Of a stretch of 58,338 nucleotides of DNA, positions 25,406 to 33,358 are shown in pieces (position 1 is the first letter of the stretch; every line of letters begins with the position of its first letter). The position numbers were made by a program, and so were the translations under genes. A model generated the notes under the pieces. That model did no database searches and was not told the origin of the DNA. It saw only the letters and a list, made by a program, of their open reading frames with translations. The stretch spans positions 1-58,338 of the forward strand of contig NZ_JAACYW010000040.1 in NCBI RefSeq assembly GCF_015356825.1. Direction: 5' to 3'. The stretch is from Catenulispora rubra. Lineage in GTDB: Bacteria; Actinomycetota; Actinomycetes; Streptomycetales; Catenulisporaceae.

Positions 25406-25675
25406 GTGACCGAGACGAGCTCGACCTCAGCGATGTCGAAGCCGGACCGCGGCCGCGGCGGTGACCGCCGCCCCGAGCGCCGCCGGTCCCCGCTGGGCCG
25501 GATGAGCCTGTTCTACCGGCAGGTCATCGCCGAACTGCGCAAGGTGGTGTGGCCGACCCGCAACGAACTGGTCACCTACACGACGGTGGTCATCGTGTTC
25601 GTCGCGATCATGGTGGGGATCGTGGCTACGCTGGACTATGGGTTCAGCAAACTGGTGATGTGGGCGTTCGGCTGA
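25406..25675 (+). CDS. secE: Preprotein translocase subunit SecE
   Basis: The product is 89 residues. A charged N-terminal part is followed by the conserved FYRQVIAELRKVVWPTRNELVTYTTVVIVFVAIM, then one membrane helix (about 60-80). SecE stabilises SecY in the protein-export channel. GTG at 25406 with GATGAGG upstream was chosen; ATG at 25433 is an alternative. nusG follows after 48 bases. Confidence 0.95.
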   Translation: MTETSSTSAMSKPDRGRGGDRRPERRRSPLGRMSLFYRQVIAELRKVVWPTRNELVTYTTVVIVFVAIMVGIVATLDYGFSKLVMWAFG

Positions 25676-25713
25676 GCCGTCGTACCGAACCCACCACCCC
25701 GAGCAAAGGAAGT

Positions 25714-25731
25714 ATGAGCGACCGTGTCTGA
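25714..25731 (+). other. Five-codon upstream reading frame overlapping the nusG start
   Basis: ATG AGC GAC CGT GTC TGA encodes MSDRV and stops inside the third codon of nusG, in a different frame. The AAAGGA at 25705-25710 is only three bases from this ATG and 13 from the nusG GTG, so both are imperfectly placed. It could couple or limit nusG initiation, or be chance. Confidence 0.3.
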
Positions 25732-26467
25732 GACCTACGGAGACCTCGAAGAAGTGACTGTTCTCGTGGAGAACGACGACGAAGAGGCCGTCGAGGAGCA
25801 GGTCGCTGCCGGTGCGCCCGAGGACGTCGCCGAACCGGACGCCGAGGCCGGCAGCGCGCACGCGCCGGGCAGCCCGGAGGCGATCGAGGAGTTCCGCGAG
25901 GCCCTGCGCCGCGCGCCCGGCGAGTGGTACGTGATCCACAGCTACGCCGGCTACGAGAACCGGGTGAAGCAGAACCTCGAGACCCGCATGACCACCCTGA
26001 ACATGGAGGACTTCATCTTCCAGGTCGAGGTGCCCATGGAGGAGGTCGTCGAGATCAAGGGCGGCCAGCGCAAGCGGGTCAAGCGCAACAAGTTCCCCGG
26101 CTACGTGCTGGTCCGGATGGACCTGACCAACGAGTCCTGGGGCGTGGTGCGCAACACCCCCGGCGTCACCGGCTTCGTCGGCAACGCCCACGAGCCGTAC
26201 CCGCTGACCCTGGACGAGGTCGTGAAGATCCTGCTCGAGGAGCAGCCCGAAGAGGTCAGCGGCAAGCAGAAGGCGCCGGCCGAGGTCAAGGTGCTGGACT
26301 TCGAGGTCGGCGACTCGGTCACCGTCATCGACGGCCCGTTCGCCACGCTGCAGGCCACGATCAACGAGATCAACGCCGACTCCCAGAAGGTCAAGGGCCT
26401 GGTGGAGATCTTCGGCCGGGAGACCCCGGTGGAGCTGAGCTTCAACCAGATCCAGAAGAACAGCTGA
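25724..26467 (+). CDS. nusG: Transcription termination/antitermination protein NusG
   Basis: The product is 247 residues. An acidic N-terminal extension (about 1-60) is typical of actinobacterial NusG. The NGN domain follows ([54 protein letters not shown]) and then the KOW domain ([23 protein letters not shown]...RETPVELSF). It binds RNA polymerase and couples it to Rho or ribosomes. The GTG start is 13 bases after AAGGA, a long spacing; a five-codon frame (MSDRV) starting at 25714 overlaps it. Confidence 0.95.
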   Translation: MSETYGDLEEVTVLVENDDEEAVEEQVAAGAPEDVAEPDAEAGSAHAPGSPEAIEEFREALRRAPGEWYVIHSYAGYENRVKQNLETRMTTLNMEDFIFQVEVPMEEVVEIKGGQRKRVKRNKFPGYVLVRMDLTNESWGVVRNTPGVTGFVGNAHEPYPLTLDEVVKILLEEQPEEVSGKQKAPAEVKVLDFEVGDSVTVIDGPFATLQATINEINADSQKVKGLVEIFGRETPVELSFNQIQKNS

Positions 26468-26524
26468 GCCGCTTCTCCCCCAAAGGTATGACCGGTCTTC
26501 ATGCTGCTTTCGCAGGCGGCTGAC

Positions 26525-26554
26525 AAGGGCGCCCCACTAGCCTGGGGCGCCCTT
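26525..26554 (+). terminator. Terminator downstream of nusG
   Basis: Perfect 12-bp stem AAGGGCGCCCCA / TGGGGCGCCCTT with a 6-base loop, 58 bases after nusG and 33 before the next ATG. It closes the secE-nusG transcript ahead of the inserted secreted-protein gene. Confidence 0.88.
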
Positions 26555-26586
26555 AACATTTCCTGAAGATTCCGTGGGGGGATCTC

Positions 26587-28734
26587 ATGGCTTTCCGCAT
26601 GTCCCGGCGGCTGTCCGCGGCCGCGATCGTCTCGGCCTCGCTGGTCGGTCTGGCGGTCGCGCCGCAGGCCGGTGCCACCGTCGCCGGCGTCCCGGCGAGC
26701 AGCCCGCTGACCGTCAGCCACACCGATGGCAGCCTGGAGACCGTCGGCGGGGGGACCTCCTCCGTGCCCTGGGCCGGGACCGACGTCTCCTGGTCGCCCG
26801 ACGGCAGCAAGTACGCCTTCTCCGCCAACAACCAGATCTACACCGCGAACGCCGACGGCTCCGCTCTGAAGATCGTCGCGCACGGCGCGGCCTCCGGCGC
26901 GCAGCCGGTCTGGGCCTACGGCGGCGAGCTGCTGGTCTTCGCCGGCTGGGACCCGACCGTCAGCAGCTCCGGCCCGACCCAGCTGATGGCCACCTGGTCC
27001 AACGGCTCGGCGAACGACAACGGCCTGCCGGTGTCCTGGCCGCTGCCGAAGGTCGCCGCGGCCGGCACCGCGGACTCCAGCCCCGACTACGGCGGCGACG
27101 TGCTGGCCTTCGCCCGGGCCACCGTGGTCTCCGGCGGAACGAACACCTCCGACGGGATCTGGATCCGCAGCAGCGCCGGGAACTACGTCCCGTTCCAGGT
27201 CTCGGCCGCCGGCGTCGCGCCGACCGTGTCGCCGGACGGCAAGACGGTGGCGTTCGTGCAGCCCGACAAGAACAAGGTGCCGCAGATCTGGACGGTGCCG
27301 ACCTCGGTCCCGGCCGGCGGGCTGCCCACCCCGGTGCAGCAGACCTTCGTGGCCGCCGGATCGGCGAGCACCCCGACGATCACGGTCGCCAACCCGGTGT
27401 TCTCCCCGGACGGCAGGCGGATCGCCTTCGACGAGACCTCGGTCCCGGCCGGCGCGGCCAAGGGCACCAGCCAGGTCCGCTCGGTCGCGCTGAACACCGA
27501 CCCGAAGGCCACGGTGAACACCGAGGTCGTCTTCGCCGTCACCGGTGCGCTCAGCGGCACCGAGCACCTGGCGTACCGGACCGAGTTCACCAAGCAGGTG
27601 CTGCGGCTGGCCGGCTCGGACCGGCTCGGGACCGCTCAGTCGGTGTCGCAGTCGCAGTGGCGGAATAACGGCGACGCCTCGGATTCCGTGCGGTCGCAGG
27701 CCAGTGTCGCCGTGCTGTCCCGTGACGACCTGCCGGCCGACGCGCTGGCCGGCTCGACGCTGGCCGCGCGGCAGAACGGCCCGCTGCTGCTGACCGCGAG
27801 CGCGACGCTCTCGCCGCAGGCCGCCGCCGAGCTCAAGCGGATCCTGCCGGCCGGCGCGACGGTCTTCCTGCTGGGCGGCACCCAGGCGCTGTCCCCGGCG
27901 GTCGCGAACTCGGTGCACGCGCTCGGGTTCAGCGTCGTCCGGATCGCCGGGGCGAACCGGTACGACACCGCCGTGAAGATCGCCGACCGGGTCACCGCTC
28001 ACCCCAGCCAGATCCTGGTCGCCACCGGCAACGACTTCGCCGACGCGCTGTCCGCGGGCGCGGCGGCCGGCGCCAACTACGGCGCGGTCGTGGTGCTCAG
28101 CAACGACAAGGCGATGCCGACCGAGACGGCGCAGTACCTGCACCGCTTCGGGACGGACTTCGGGCCGAACTCGGACGTGGTGCTGACCGCGGTCGGCGGC
28201 CAGGCGCTGGCGGCGATCGACTCGGAGCACCAGGGGTACTGGCGGGTGAAGCTGGTCGGTGCCGACCGGTACCAGACCTCGTACTTGGTGGCGAGCGCGT
28301 TCTTCCCGTACATGACCGCCGCGGGCGTGGCCACCGGCACCGCGTGGCCGGACGCGCTGTCCGGAGGGGCCGCGATGGGCAGCATGGGCGGCCCGCTGCT
28401 GCTGGTGAACCCGGCCACGGGGCTGTCCGGGCAGGACGCCGCGCTGCTGGACGCCAACCGCGGGGAGCTGTCCGGCGGGTACGTGTTCGGCGGGCCGGTG
28501 GCGGTGCCTTCCGGTGTCGACAAGGAGCTGGCCGGGGCGATCGCTGGTCCGCTGGGTGTGATCAACGGTGGCGGGAGTCGGCTGGCTGTCGGTGGGGGCG
28601 GCGCGGCTGGCTCGGGCGTCTCGGGCGTCTCGGGCTCGGGGGTCTCGGCGGCGCGTGCGGCTGCGGACCTGGCTTCGGCGCTGCCGGGCGGGACCCACGG
28701 TCTGGCCGGTGCGTACCAGCCGGTTCGGCCGTAG
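26587..28734 (+). CDS. Secreted protein with TolB-like repeats and three cell wall-binding repeat 2 (CWB2) units
   Basis: The product is 715 residues. The signal peptide ends near PQAGA (about residue 30). Residues about 60-330 hold PD40/TolB-like beta-propeller repeats (DVSWSPDGSKYAFS, TVSPDGKTVAFVQ, VFSPDGRRIAFDE). Residues about 335-660 hold CWB2 repeats, with starts at LAGSDRLGTAQSV, IAGANRYDTAVKIADRV and LVGADRYQTSYLVASAF. CWB2 modules anchor proteins to wall polymers in other Gram-positives. A Ser/Gly/Ala-rich tail ends the protein. It is flanked by two terminators and lies between nusG and rplK, an unusual place. Function beyond wall association is unknown. Confidence 0.88.
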   Translation: MAFRMSRRLSAAAIVSASLVGLAVAPQAGATVAGVPASSPLTVSHTDGSLETVGGGTSSVPWAGTDVSWSPDGSKYAFSANNQIYTANADGSALKIVAHGAASGAQPVWAYGGELLVFAGWDPTVSSSGPTQLMATWSNGSANDNGLPVSWPLPKVAAAGTADSSPDYGGDVLAFARATVVSGGTNTSDGIWIRSSAGNYVPFQVSAAGVAPTVSPDGKTVAFVQPDKNKVPQIWTVPTSVPAGGLPTPVQQTFVAAGSASTPTITVANPVFSPDGRRIAFDETSVPAGAAKGTSQVRSVALNTDPKATVNTEVVFAVTGALSGTEHLAYRTEFTKQVLRLAGSDRLGTAQSVSQSQWRNNGDASDSVRSQASVAVLSRDDLPADALAGSTLAARQNGPLLLTASATLSPQAAAELKRILPAGATVFLLGGTQALSPAVANSVHALGFSVVRIAGANRYDTAVKIADRVTAHPSQILVATGNDFADALSAGAAAGANYGAVVVLSNDKAMPTETAQYLHRFGTDFGPNSDVVLTAVGGQALAAIDSEHQGYWRVKLVGADRYQTSYLVASAFFPYMTAAGVATGTAWPDALSGGAAMGSMGGPLLLVNPATGLSGQDAALLDANRGELSGGYVFGGPVAVPSGVDKELAGAIAGPLGVINGGGSRLAVGGGGAAGSGVSGVSGSGVSAARAAADLASALPGGTHGLAGAYQPVRP

Positions 28735-28979
28735 GGAGTGTCGTATCGGTATAGCGATATAGCGACGCAACGGATGTCGTAAGCCGTAAGGAACAACGCT
28801 CCTGGGAGCGATGTTGTGCATGAGGCCTCCGTACCGGTCCTGACCGGTGCGGGGGCCTCACAGCGTCCGGGGCACGGCAGCCGGTCCGGTAAGCTTGGCT
28901 GCTGTTGCCTTATGGCGACGTCTCTCCGCCGTGCCCTTGGTAGGGGTTATCGGCGACGTCTACAGAAACGAGTACGGGA
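28735..28979. promoter_or_regulatory. Terminator and leader region upstream of rplK
   Basis: GAGGCC...ACCGG at 28822 pairs with CCGGT...GGCCTC ending at 28859 around TCCTGA, a terminator for the CWB2 gene. The 120 bases after it should hold the promoter and leader of rplK-rplA. AT-containing sequence (GTATCGGTATAGCGATATAG) lies near 28743-28762. I could not draw a convincing L1-binding mimic. Confidence 0.55.
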
Positions 28980-29414
28980 ATGCCTCCCAAGAAGAAGCTC
29001 ACCGCGGTCATCAAGCTGCAGATCAAGGCCGGTATGGCGAACCCGGCCCCGCCCGTCGGCCCGGCGCTGGGTCAGCACGGCGTGAACATCATGGAGTTCT
29101 GCAAGCAGTACAACGCGGCCACCGAGGCGCAGCGCGGCCAGGTCGTGCCGGTCGAGATCTCGGTGTTCGAGGACCGCTCCTTCACCTTCATCACGAAGAC
29201 CCCGCCGGCGGCGAAGCTGATCCTGAAGGCCGCGGGCATCGAGAAGGGCTCGGGCGTCCCGCAGAAGGACAAGGTCGCGACCCTGTCGCAGGCCCAGGTC
29301 CGGGAGATCGCCGAGACCAAGATGCCCGACCTGAACGCGAACGACGTCGAGGCCGCGATGAAGATCATCGCCGGCACCGCGCGTTCCATGGGCGTCATCG
29401 TCTCCGACAGCTGA
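28980..29414 (+). CDS. rplK: 50S ribosomal protein L11
   Basis: The product is 144 residues, standard length. The N-terminal domain is [37 protein letters not shown]; the C-terminal rRNA-binding domain is [20 protein letters not shown]...[11 protein letters not shown]11 forms the GTPase-associated stalk base of the large subunit. rplA follows after 122 bases. Confidence 0.97.
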   Translation: MPPKKKLTAVIKLQIKAGMANPAPPVGPALGQHGVNIMEFCKQYNAATEAQRGQVVPVEISVFEDRSFTFITKTPPAAKLILKAAGIEKGSGVPQKDKVATLSQAQVREIAETKMPDLNANDVEAAMKIIAGTARSMGVIVSDS

Positions 29415-29536
29415 GCTGTCCGAGGCTTCTGAGCCTCTCAGCCGGCAGTACCAGCAAGACCAGCAGTACCGGAACCAGTGGCAGAGCCGCGCGCGGCTCG
29501 CGAAGACCACACCTCACCCTCATTAGGAGAGCAGCA

Positions 29537-30250
29537 ATGAAGCGCAGCAAGGGTTACCGCAACGCCGCGGCGAAGGTCGACGCCGACGAGCTCTACGCGC
29601 CGCTGGCGGCCATCCGCCTGGCGAAGGAGACCTCGGTCACCAAGTTCGACAGCTCCGTCGAGGTCTCGATGCGCCTGGGCATCGACCCCCGCAAGGCCGA
29701 CCAGATGGTCCGCTCCACCGTCGTGCTGCCGCACGGCACCGGCAAGACCGCCCGCGTGCTGGTCTTCGCCCAGGGCGACAAGGCCGAGCAGGCCCGCGAG
29801 GCCGGCGCCGACATCGTGGGCTCCGACGAGCTCATCGACGAGGTCGCCAAGGGCCGCCTGGACTTCGACGCGGTCGTGGCCACCCCGGACCTGATGGGCA
29901 AGGTCGGCCGCCTGGGCCGGGTCCTGGGCCCGCGCTCCCTGATGCCGAACCCGAAGACCGGCACCGTCACCGCGGACGTCGTCAAGGCCGTCAACGACAT
30001 CAAGGGCGGCAAGATCGAGTTCCGCGCCGACCGCCACTCGAACCTGAACTTCATCATCGGCAAGGTCTCCTTCTCCGAGCAGCAGCTCGCCGAGAACTAC
30101 GCCGCCGCCCTGGAGGAGGTGCTCCGCGTGAAGCCGAGCGCCGCCAAGGGCCGCTACCTGAAGAAGATCACGTTCGCTACTACCATGGGCCCCGGCATCC
30201 AGGTGGACGCCAACCGCGTGCGGAACGTCGCGGGTGACGACGAGGCGTGA
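29537..30250 (+). CDS. rplA: 50S ribosomal protein L1
   Basis: The product is 237 residues. Diagnostic blocks are [49 protein letters not shown] and [22 protein letters not shown]1 is the mobile E-site stalk protein and usually represses its own operon. TAGGAGAG lies six bases before ATG. rplJ-rplL, which often follow, are not present downstream in this window. Confidence 0.97.
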   Translation: MKRSKGYRNAAAKVDADELYAPLAAIRLAKETSVTKFDSSVEVSMRLGIDPRKADQMVRSTVVLPHGTGKTARVLVFAQGDKAEQAREAGADIVGSDELIDEVAKGRLDFDAVVATPDLMGKVGRLGRVLGPRSLMPNPKTGTVTADVVKAVNDIKGGKIEFRADRHSNLNFIIGKVSFSEQQLAENYAAALEEVLRVKPSAAKGRYLKKITFATTMGPGIQVDANRVRNVAGDDEA

Positions 30251-30252
30251 GG

Positions 30253-30321
30253 TAGAGGCTAGAGGCTAGAGGCTAGGGGCTTAGAGGCCGCCGGAGGTAG
30301 AGGCAGCTAGAGGCTAGGAGG
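30253..30321 (+). repeat. Tandem heptamer repeat TAGAGGC
   Basis: TAGAGGC or one-base variants occurs at 30253, 30260, 30267, 30274 (TAGGGGC), 30282, 30298, 30308 and 30315 (TAGGAGG). The first four are strictly tandem and the later ones are separated by 1-9 bases. The array sits between the rplA stop and its terminator and looks like slippage-generated repeat DNA; it contains stop codons in two frames. Confidence 0.85.
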
Positions 30322-30353
30322 AGCCCCCCGTTCGCGAGGATGGGGGGCTTTTT
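30322..30353 (+). terminator. Terminator downstream of rplA
   Basis: AGCCCCCC (30322-30329) pairs with GGGGGGCT (30342-30349) around a 12-base loop, followed by TTTTT. A classical rho-independent terminator with a T-tract, the clearest in this window. Confidence 0.93.
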
Positions 30354-30443
30354 CGTTGCTGCTATTCGGTGTGTGGGTGGCGGTGTGTTCTCGGTTTTAC
30401 AGGCGATTTTTTACGGCTTCGCCAATGGTTTGATGGCCTCGCA

Positions 30444-32283
30444 GATCCTGTTGCCCATTGGGTTGTTGGGTGGTGGTGGGGTTGGTGGTGCTGGCAGGGT
30501 TGGTGGTGCGGCCGGCTTTGTGTCGAGCCCCGGTCGTGGGGTGGGTTCGATGTCGATGCAGCCGGAGTCGTGGCCGGAGCCGGCGCCTGTGGTGGCGTGG
30601 GCGGTGCGGGCGAAGAACTATGGCCGTGTGGTGCCGTTGCCGGTGGCGGTGCGGGACCGGTTGGGTGAGTTGTTCCCGGATGTGGAGTTCGCTGAGGCGT
30701 TCGGGTCGACGGGTCCGGCGGGGTGGTCGCCGGGGCGGCTGGCGTTGGTCACGGTGTTCCAGATGGTTGAGAACCTGACTGATCGGCAGGCCGCTGATGC
30801 GGTGCGGGACCGCCTGTCGTGGATGTATGCGCTGGGGTTGGATCTGGCGGACACCGGGTTCGATCACAGTGTGCTGTCGCAGTTCCGGACCCGGGTGGTC
30901 GAGCATGGGTTGGAGGAGAAGGTCCTTGATCTGCTGCTGGCCCGGCTGGTCGGTCTGGGGCTGTTGGCCGCGGGTGGGAAGGCGCGTACCGACTCCACCC
31001 ATGTGGTCTCTGCGGTGCGGGATCTGAACCGGTTGGAGTTGGCCGGGGAGGCGGTGCGTGCGGCGATCCAGGTGCTGGCTGCGGCGGCCCCGGACTGGGT
31101 TGCCGCGGTGGTGGATGTGCCGGGTTGGACGGCCCGTTATGACACCCGGGTCGATACCTGGCGGATGCCCACCTCGCAGGCCAAACGGGACCAGCTGGCG
31201 TTGGCCTACGGCCGGGACGGACATGCGTTGCTGGCTGCGATCTACGACCGGCGGTCGCCGGGGTGGCTGGCTGAGTTGCCGGCGGTGCAGACGCTGCGGG
31301 TGGTGCTGCTGCAGAACTACACCGTCACCGTCGATGCGCGCGGACGGGAGGTGGTCAGGCGGCGGGAGAAGGCTTCGCAGGGCGGGGACGGTCTCCCGCC
31401 GGGCCATCTGCGTATCGCCTCCCCGTATGACATCGACACCCGCTGGTCGGTCAAGCGCGACATGTTCTGGAACGGGTTCAAGCTGCACGTCACCGAGACA
31501 TGCACCGGGGAACCCTGCGACAATCGCGCCCGGCCCAACCTGATCACCAACGTCGCCACCACCGAGGGCACCGTGCCCGATGCCGCCGCCTTGGAACCGG
31601 TCCATGCCCGGCTGGCCGACCGCGGCCTAGGCCCGGCCGAGCATTACGTGGACTCCGGCTACGCCAGCGCCGACAACATCGTCGCGGCCAAGTCGGACTA
31701 CGGCATCGCCCTGATCACGCCGGTGTTACTGGACAACTCCGCCCAGGCCCGCGCCGGGGCCGGCTTCGCCGCCGCAAACTTCACCATCGACTTCAAACAC
31801 CAATCCGCCACCTGCCCGCAGGGCGCGCACAGTTCGTCGTGGACCCCGGCTATCCAACGCGGCAACCCGGTGATCGTGGTCAAGTTCGCCAACGCCGTCT
31901 GCGGGCCCTGCCCGGTACGCGAGCAGTGCACCACCTCAGCCATCGGCCGCCGACAACTGACCTTGCATCCCGCAGCCGCGACCCAGGCGCTACGGGCCCG
32001 ACGCACCGAACAGACCGAGACCCGCTGGCAAACCGACTACGCCCTACGCTGCGGCATCGAAGGCACCATCGGGCAAGCCGTCACCGTCACCGGCGCCCGC
32101 CGCGCCCGCTACCGAGGCATCACCAAAACCCGACTGGAACACAACTACAGCGCCGCAGCACTCAACCTCATCCGACTACACGCCTGGTGGAACGACCAGC
32201 CACTCGACCGCAGCCGCACCAGCCACCTCGCCCGCCTCGAACTCTCCCTCGCCGCATGACCAATTCAAATGGGCAACAGGATC
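30444..32283 (+). mobile_element. IS1182-family insertion sequence
   Basis: Terminal inverted repeats match exactly over 16 bases: GATCCTGTTGCCCATT at 30444-30459 and its complement AATGGGCAACAGGATC at 32268-32283. Between them lies one full-length transposase gene, giving an element of about 1.84 kb. No target duplication is evident: the flanks read ..CTCGCA and CTCACT... The element sits 90 bases after the rplA terminator. Confidence 0.85.
30550..32259 (+). CDS. IS1182-family transposase
   Basis: The product is about 569 residues. The N-terminal DUF772-type domain includes LTDRQAADAVRDRLSWMYALGLDLADTGFDHSVLSQFRTR in pieces. The DDE catalytic domain has GKARTDSTHVVSAVRDLNRLE (first Asp), VDSGYASADNIVAA (second Asp) and the C-terminal RCGIEGTIGQAV with the Glu, then RYRGITKTRLEHNYSAAALNLIRL. 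The start at MSMQPESWPEP (ATG 30550) matches family N-termini; an open frame extends further upstream. No interruption is seen, so it could be active. Confidence 0.9.
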   Translation: MSMQPESWPEPAPVVAWAVRAKNYGRVVPLPVAVRDRLGELFPDVEFAEAFGSTGPAGWSPGRLALVTVFQMVENLTDRQAADAVRDRLSWMYALGLDLADTGFDHSVLSQFRTRVVEHGLEEKVLDLLLARLVGLGLLAAGGKARTDSTHVVSAVRDLNRLELAGEAVRAAIQVLAAAAPDWVAAVVDVPGWTARYDTRVDTWRMPTSQAKRDQLALAYGRDGHALLAAIYDRRSPGWLAELPAVQTLRVVLLQNYTVTVDARGREVVRRREKASQGGDGLPPGHLRIASPYDIDTRWSVKRDMFWNGFKLHVTETCTGEPCDNRARPNLITNVATTEGTVPDAAALEPVHARLADRGLGPAEHYVDSGYASADNIVAAKSDYGIALITPVLLDNSAQARAGAGFAAANFTIDFKHQSATCPQGAHSSSWTPAIQRGNPVIVVKFANAVCGPCPVREQCTTSAIGRRQLTLHPAAATQALRARRTEQTETRWQTDYALRCGIEGTIGQAVTVTGARRARYRGITKTRLEHNYSAAALNLIRLHAWWNDQPLDRSRTSHLARLELSLAA

Positions 32284-33358
32284 CTCACTGGGAATCGCAG
32301 TTCGGTTGTGTCCCGCATGCCGCGCTGGCGGCCGGCGGTGTTCGCGAACACGACCGCGCGTCGGTCCGAGTCACTGCGCACGCGTTTGATCTGGCGGGTG
32401 GCGGCCGCGTTTGGTGGGTGCGTTGAGGCCTCTGGCGGGCCTCCTCGACGAGGGGGCGACCCGCGCGTCGGGTTGTTTGGTGGCGGTCCGTGACTGTTCG
32501 GCTTTCTATCCGCTGTTGCCTGCGCCGCGCTGTGCGCTGGCGGTGCTGCTTGTGGTCGCCAAGGTTCTGGGTCCCTCGCCGCGTCATCGCCGTAAACGGA
32601 ACCAGCCCGGTCCGGCGGAATCAAGCCGGATCACAGCTGCTGTGGTCCGGTTGCGTCCGGCTAAACGGAAAATAAAAGTTCCCAGGGCAGCACAAAACGC
32701 CCCGGCCTCCCAGGGGTCGTCGATCACACCACGTCAAGCACCCGTGCCGGTTCCACGCGACAGGTCTGACCCACGTGCTGCTGCGATATCGCTTGGGGGT
32801 CGGCAAGGTCCCCAGCGATCACGTCCAACAAGGCAGGCATCCCGGCCGCATGTCGGCCGGCACTTCACAGCCACATTTTCGTGCCGACAAGGCGGCGCGG
32901 CAACGCGCCAGATTCACTTGACACCGCCAAACCGGGCAGGTTGGCTGCGCCCGCTGACGCGGCGAGGGACCCAGAACCAACACCCCGCATGGTCCGGTCG
33001 GACCCGGCGAACGGCATCGCTGGTCCTGCTGCCCCGTCACCGCAGTAAGCCAAAAAATCCCGCCGCGCGGCCCCATCTCCGCTGGATGCGTCGTTTTCAC
33101 ACCCTTGTAAAGGATCTCATCGTTTCGCAGCCCTTTGGCCCGGTTCCCGGGCCACGTCGCCGGCAACCAGGGGTGACGGATTCGTAAAATCCTGATCAAC
33201 TCGGCGCCTGCCGATCAAACTCATGTGCTTCTTACCCTTGTGTTTCTCGGTGGGCCGTCTATAGAAATGACCGACGCGGGCTCGTATCCCACTGCCCACT
33301 ATGCGTTTTTCGGGCTTTGCGGACATTCATCCCTCTTTTCGGGAAGGGAACACGCACC
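32284..33358. other. About 1.1 kb without a credible gene, containing a 24-bp inverted repeat
   Basis: Open frames exist on both strands, the longest about 258 codons on the plus strand, but composition is Arg/Pro-rich, codon use is unlike neighbours and nothing is recognisable. An exact inverted repeat starting GGTTCTGGGTCCC lies at 32563-32586 with its complement at 32955-32978. The segment may be a degraded mobile-element remnant. The last 150 bases are AT-richer and should hold the promoter of the S53 gene (TATAGA-like hexamer near 33259). Confidence 0.5.

Noticed and set aside
28743..28780. AT-containing GTATCGGTATAGCGATATAG as an attachment site or origin element
   Set aside because: No repeat partner, integrase or DnaA-box cluster nearby; more likely promoter or spacer sequence.
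26101..28821. A 906-codon minus-strand frame over nusG and the CWB2 gene
   Set aside because: Low-complexity Arg/Gly/His translation antisense to two well-supported genes.
30420..32300. Target-site duplication flanking the IS1182 element
   Set aside because: The immediate flanks (CTCGCA left, CTCACT right) share only CTC offset from the ends; no convincing duplication could be drawn.
32411..33187. A 258-codon plus-strand frame in the gene-poor region after the IS element
   Set aside because: No ribosome-binding site, basic Pro/Arg-rich composition and no recognisable domain. Kept only as non-coding sequence.
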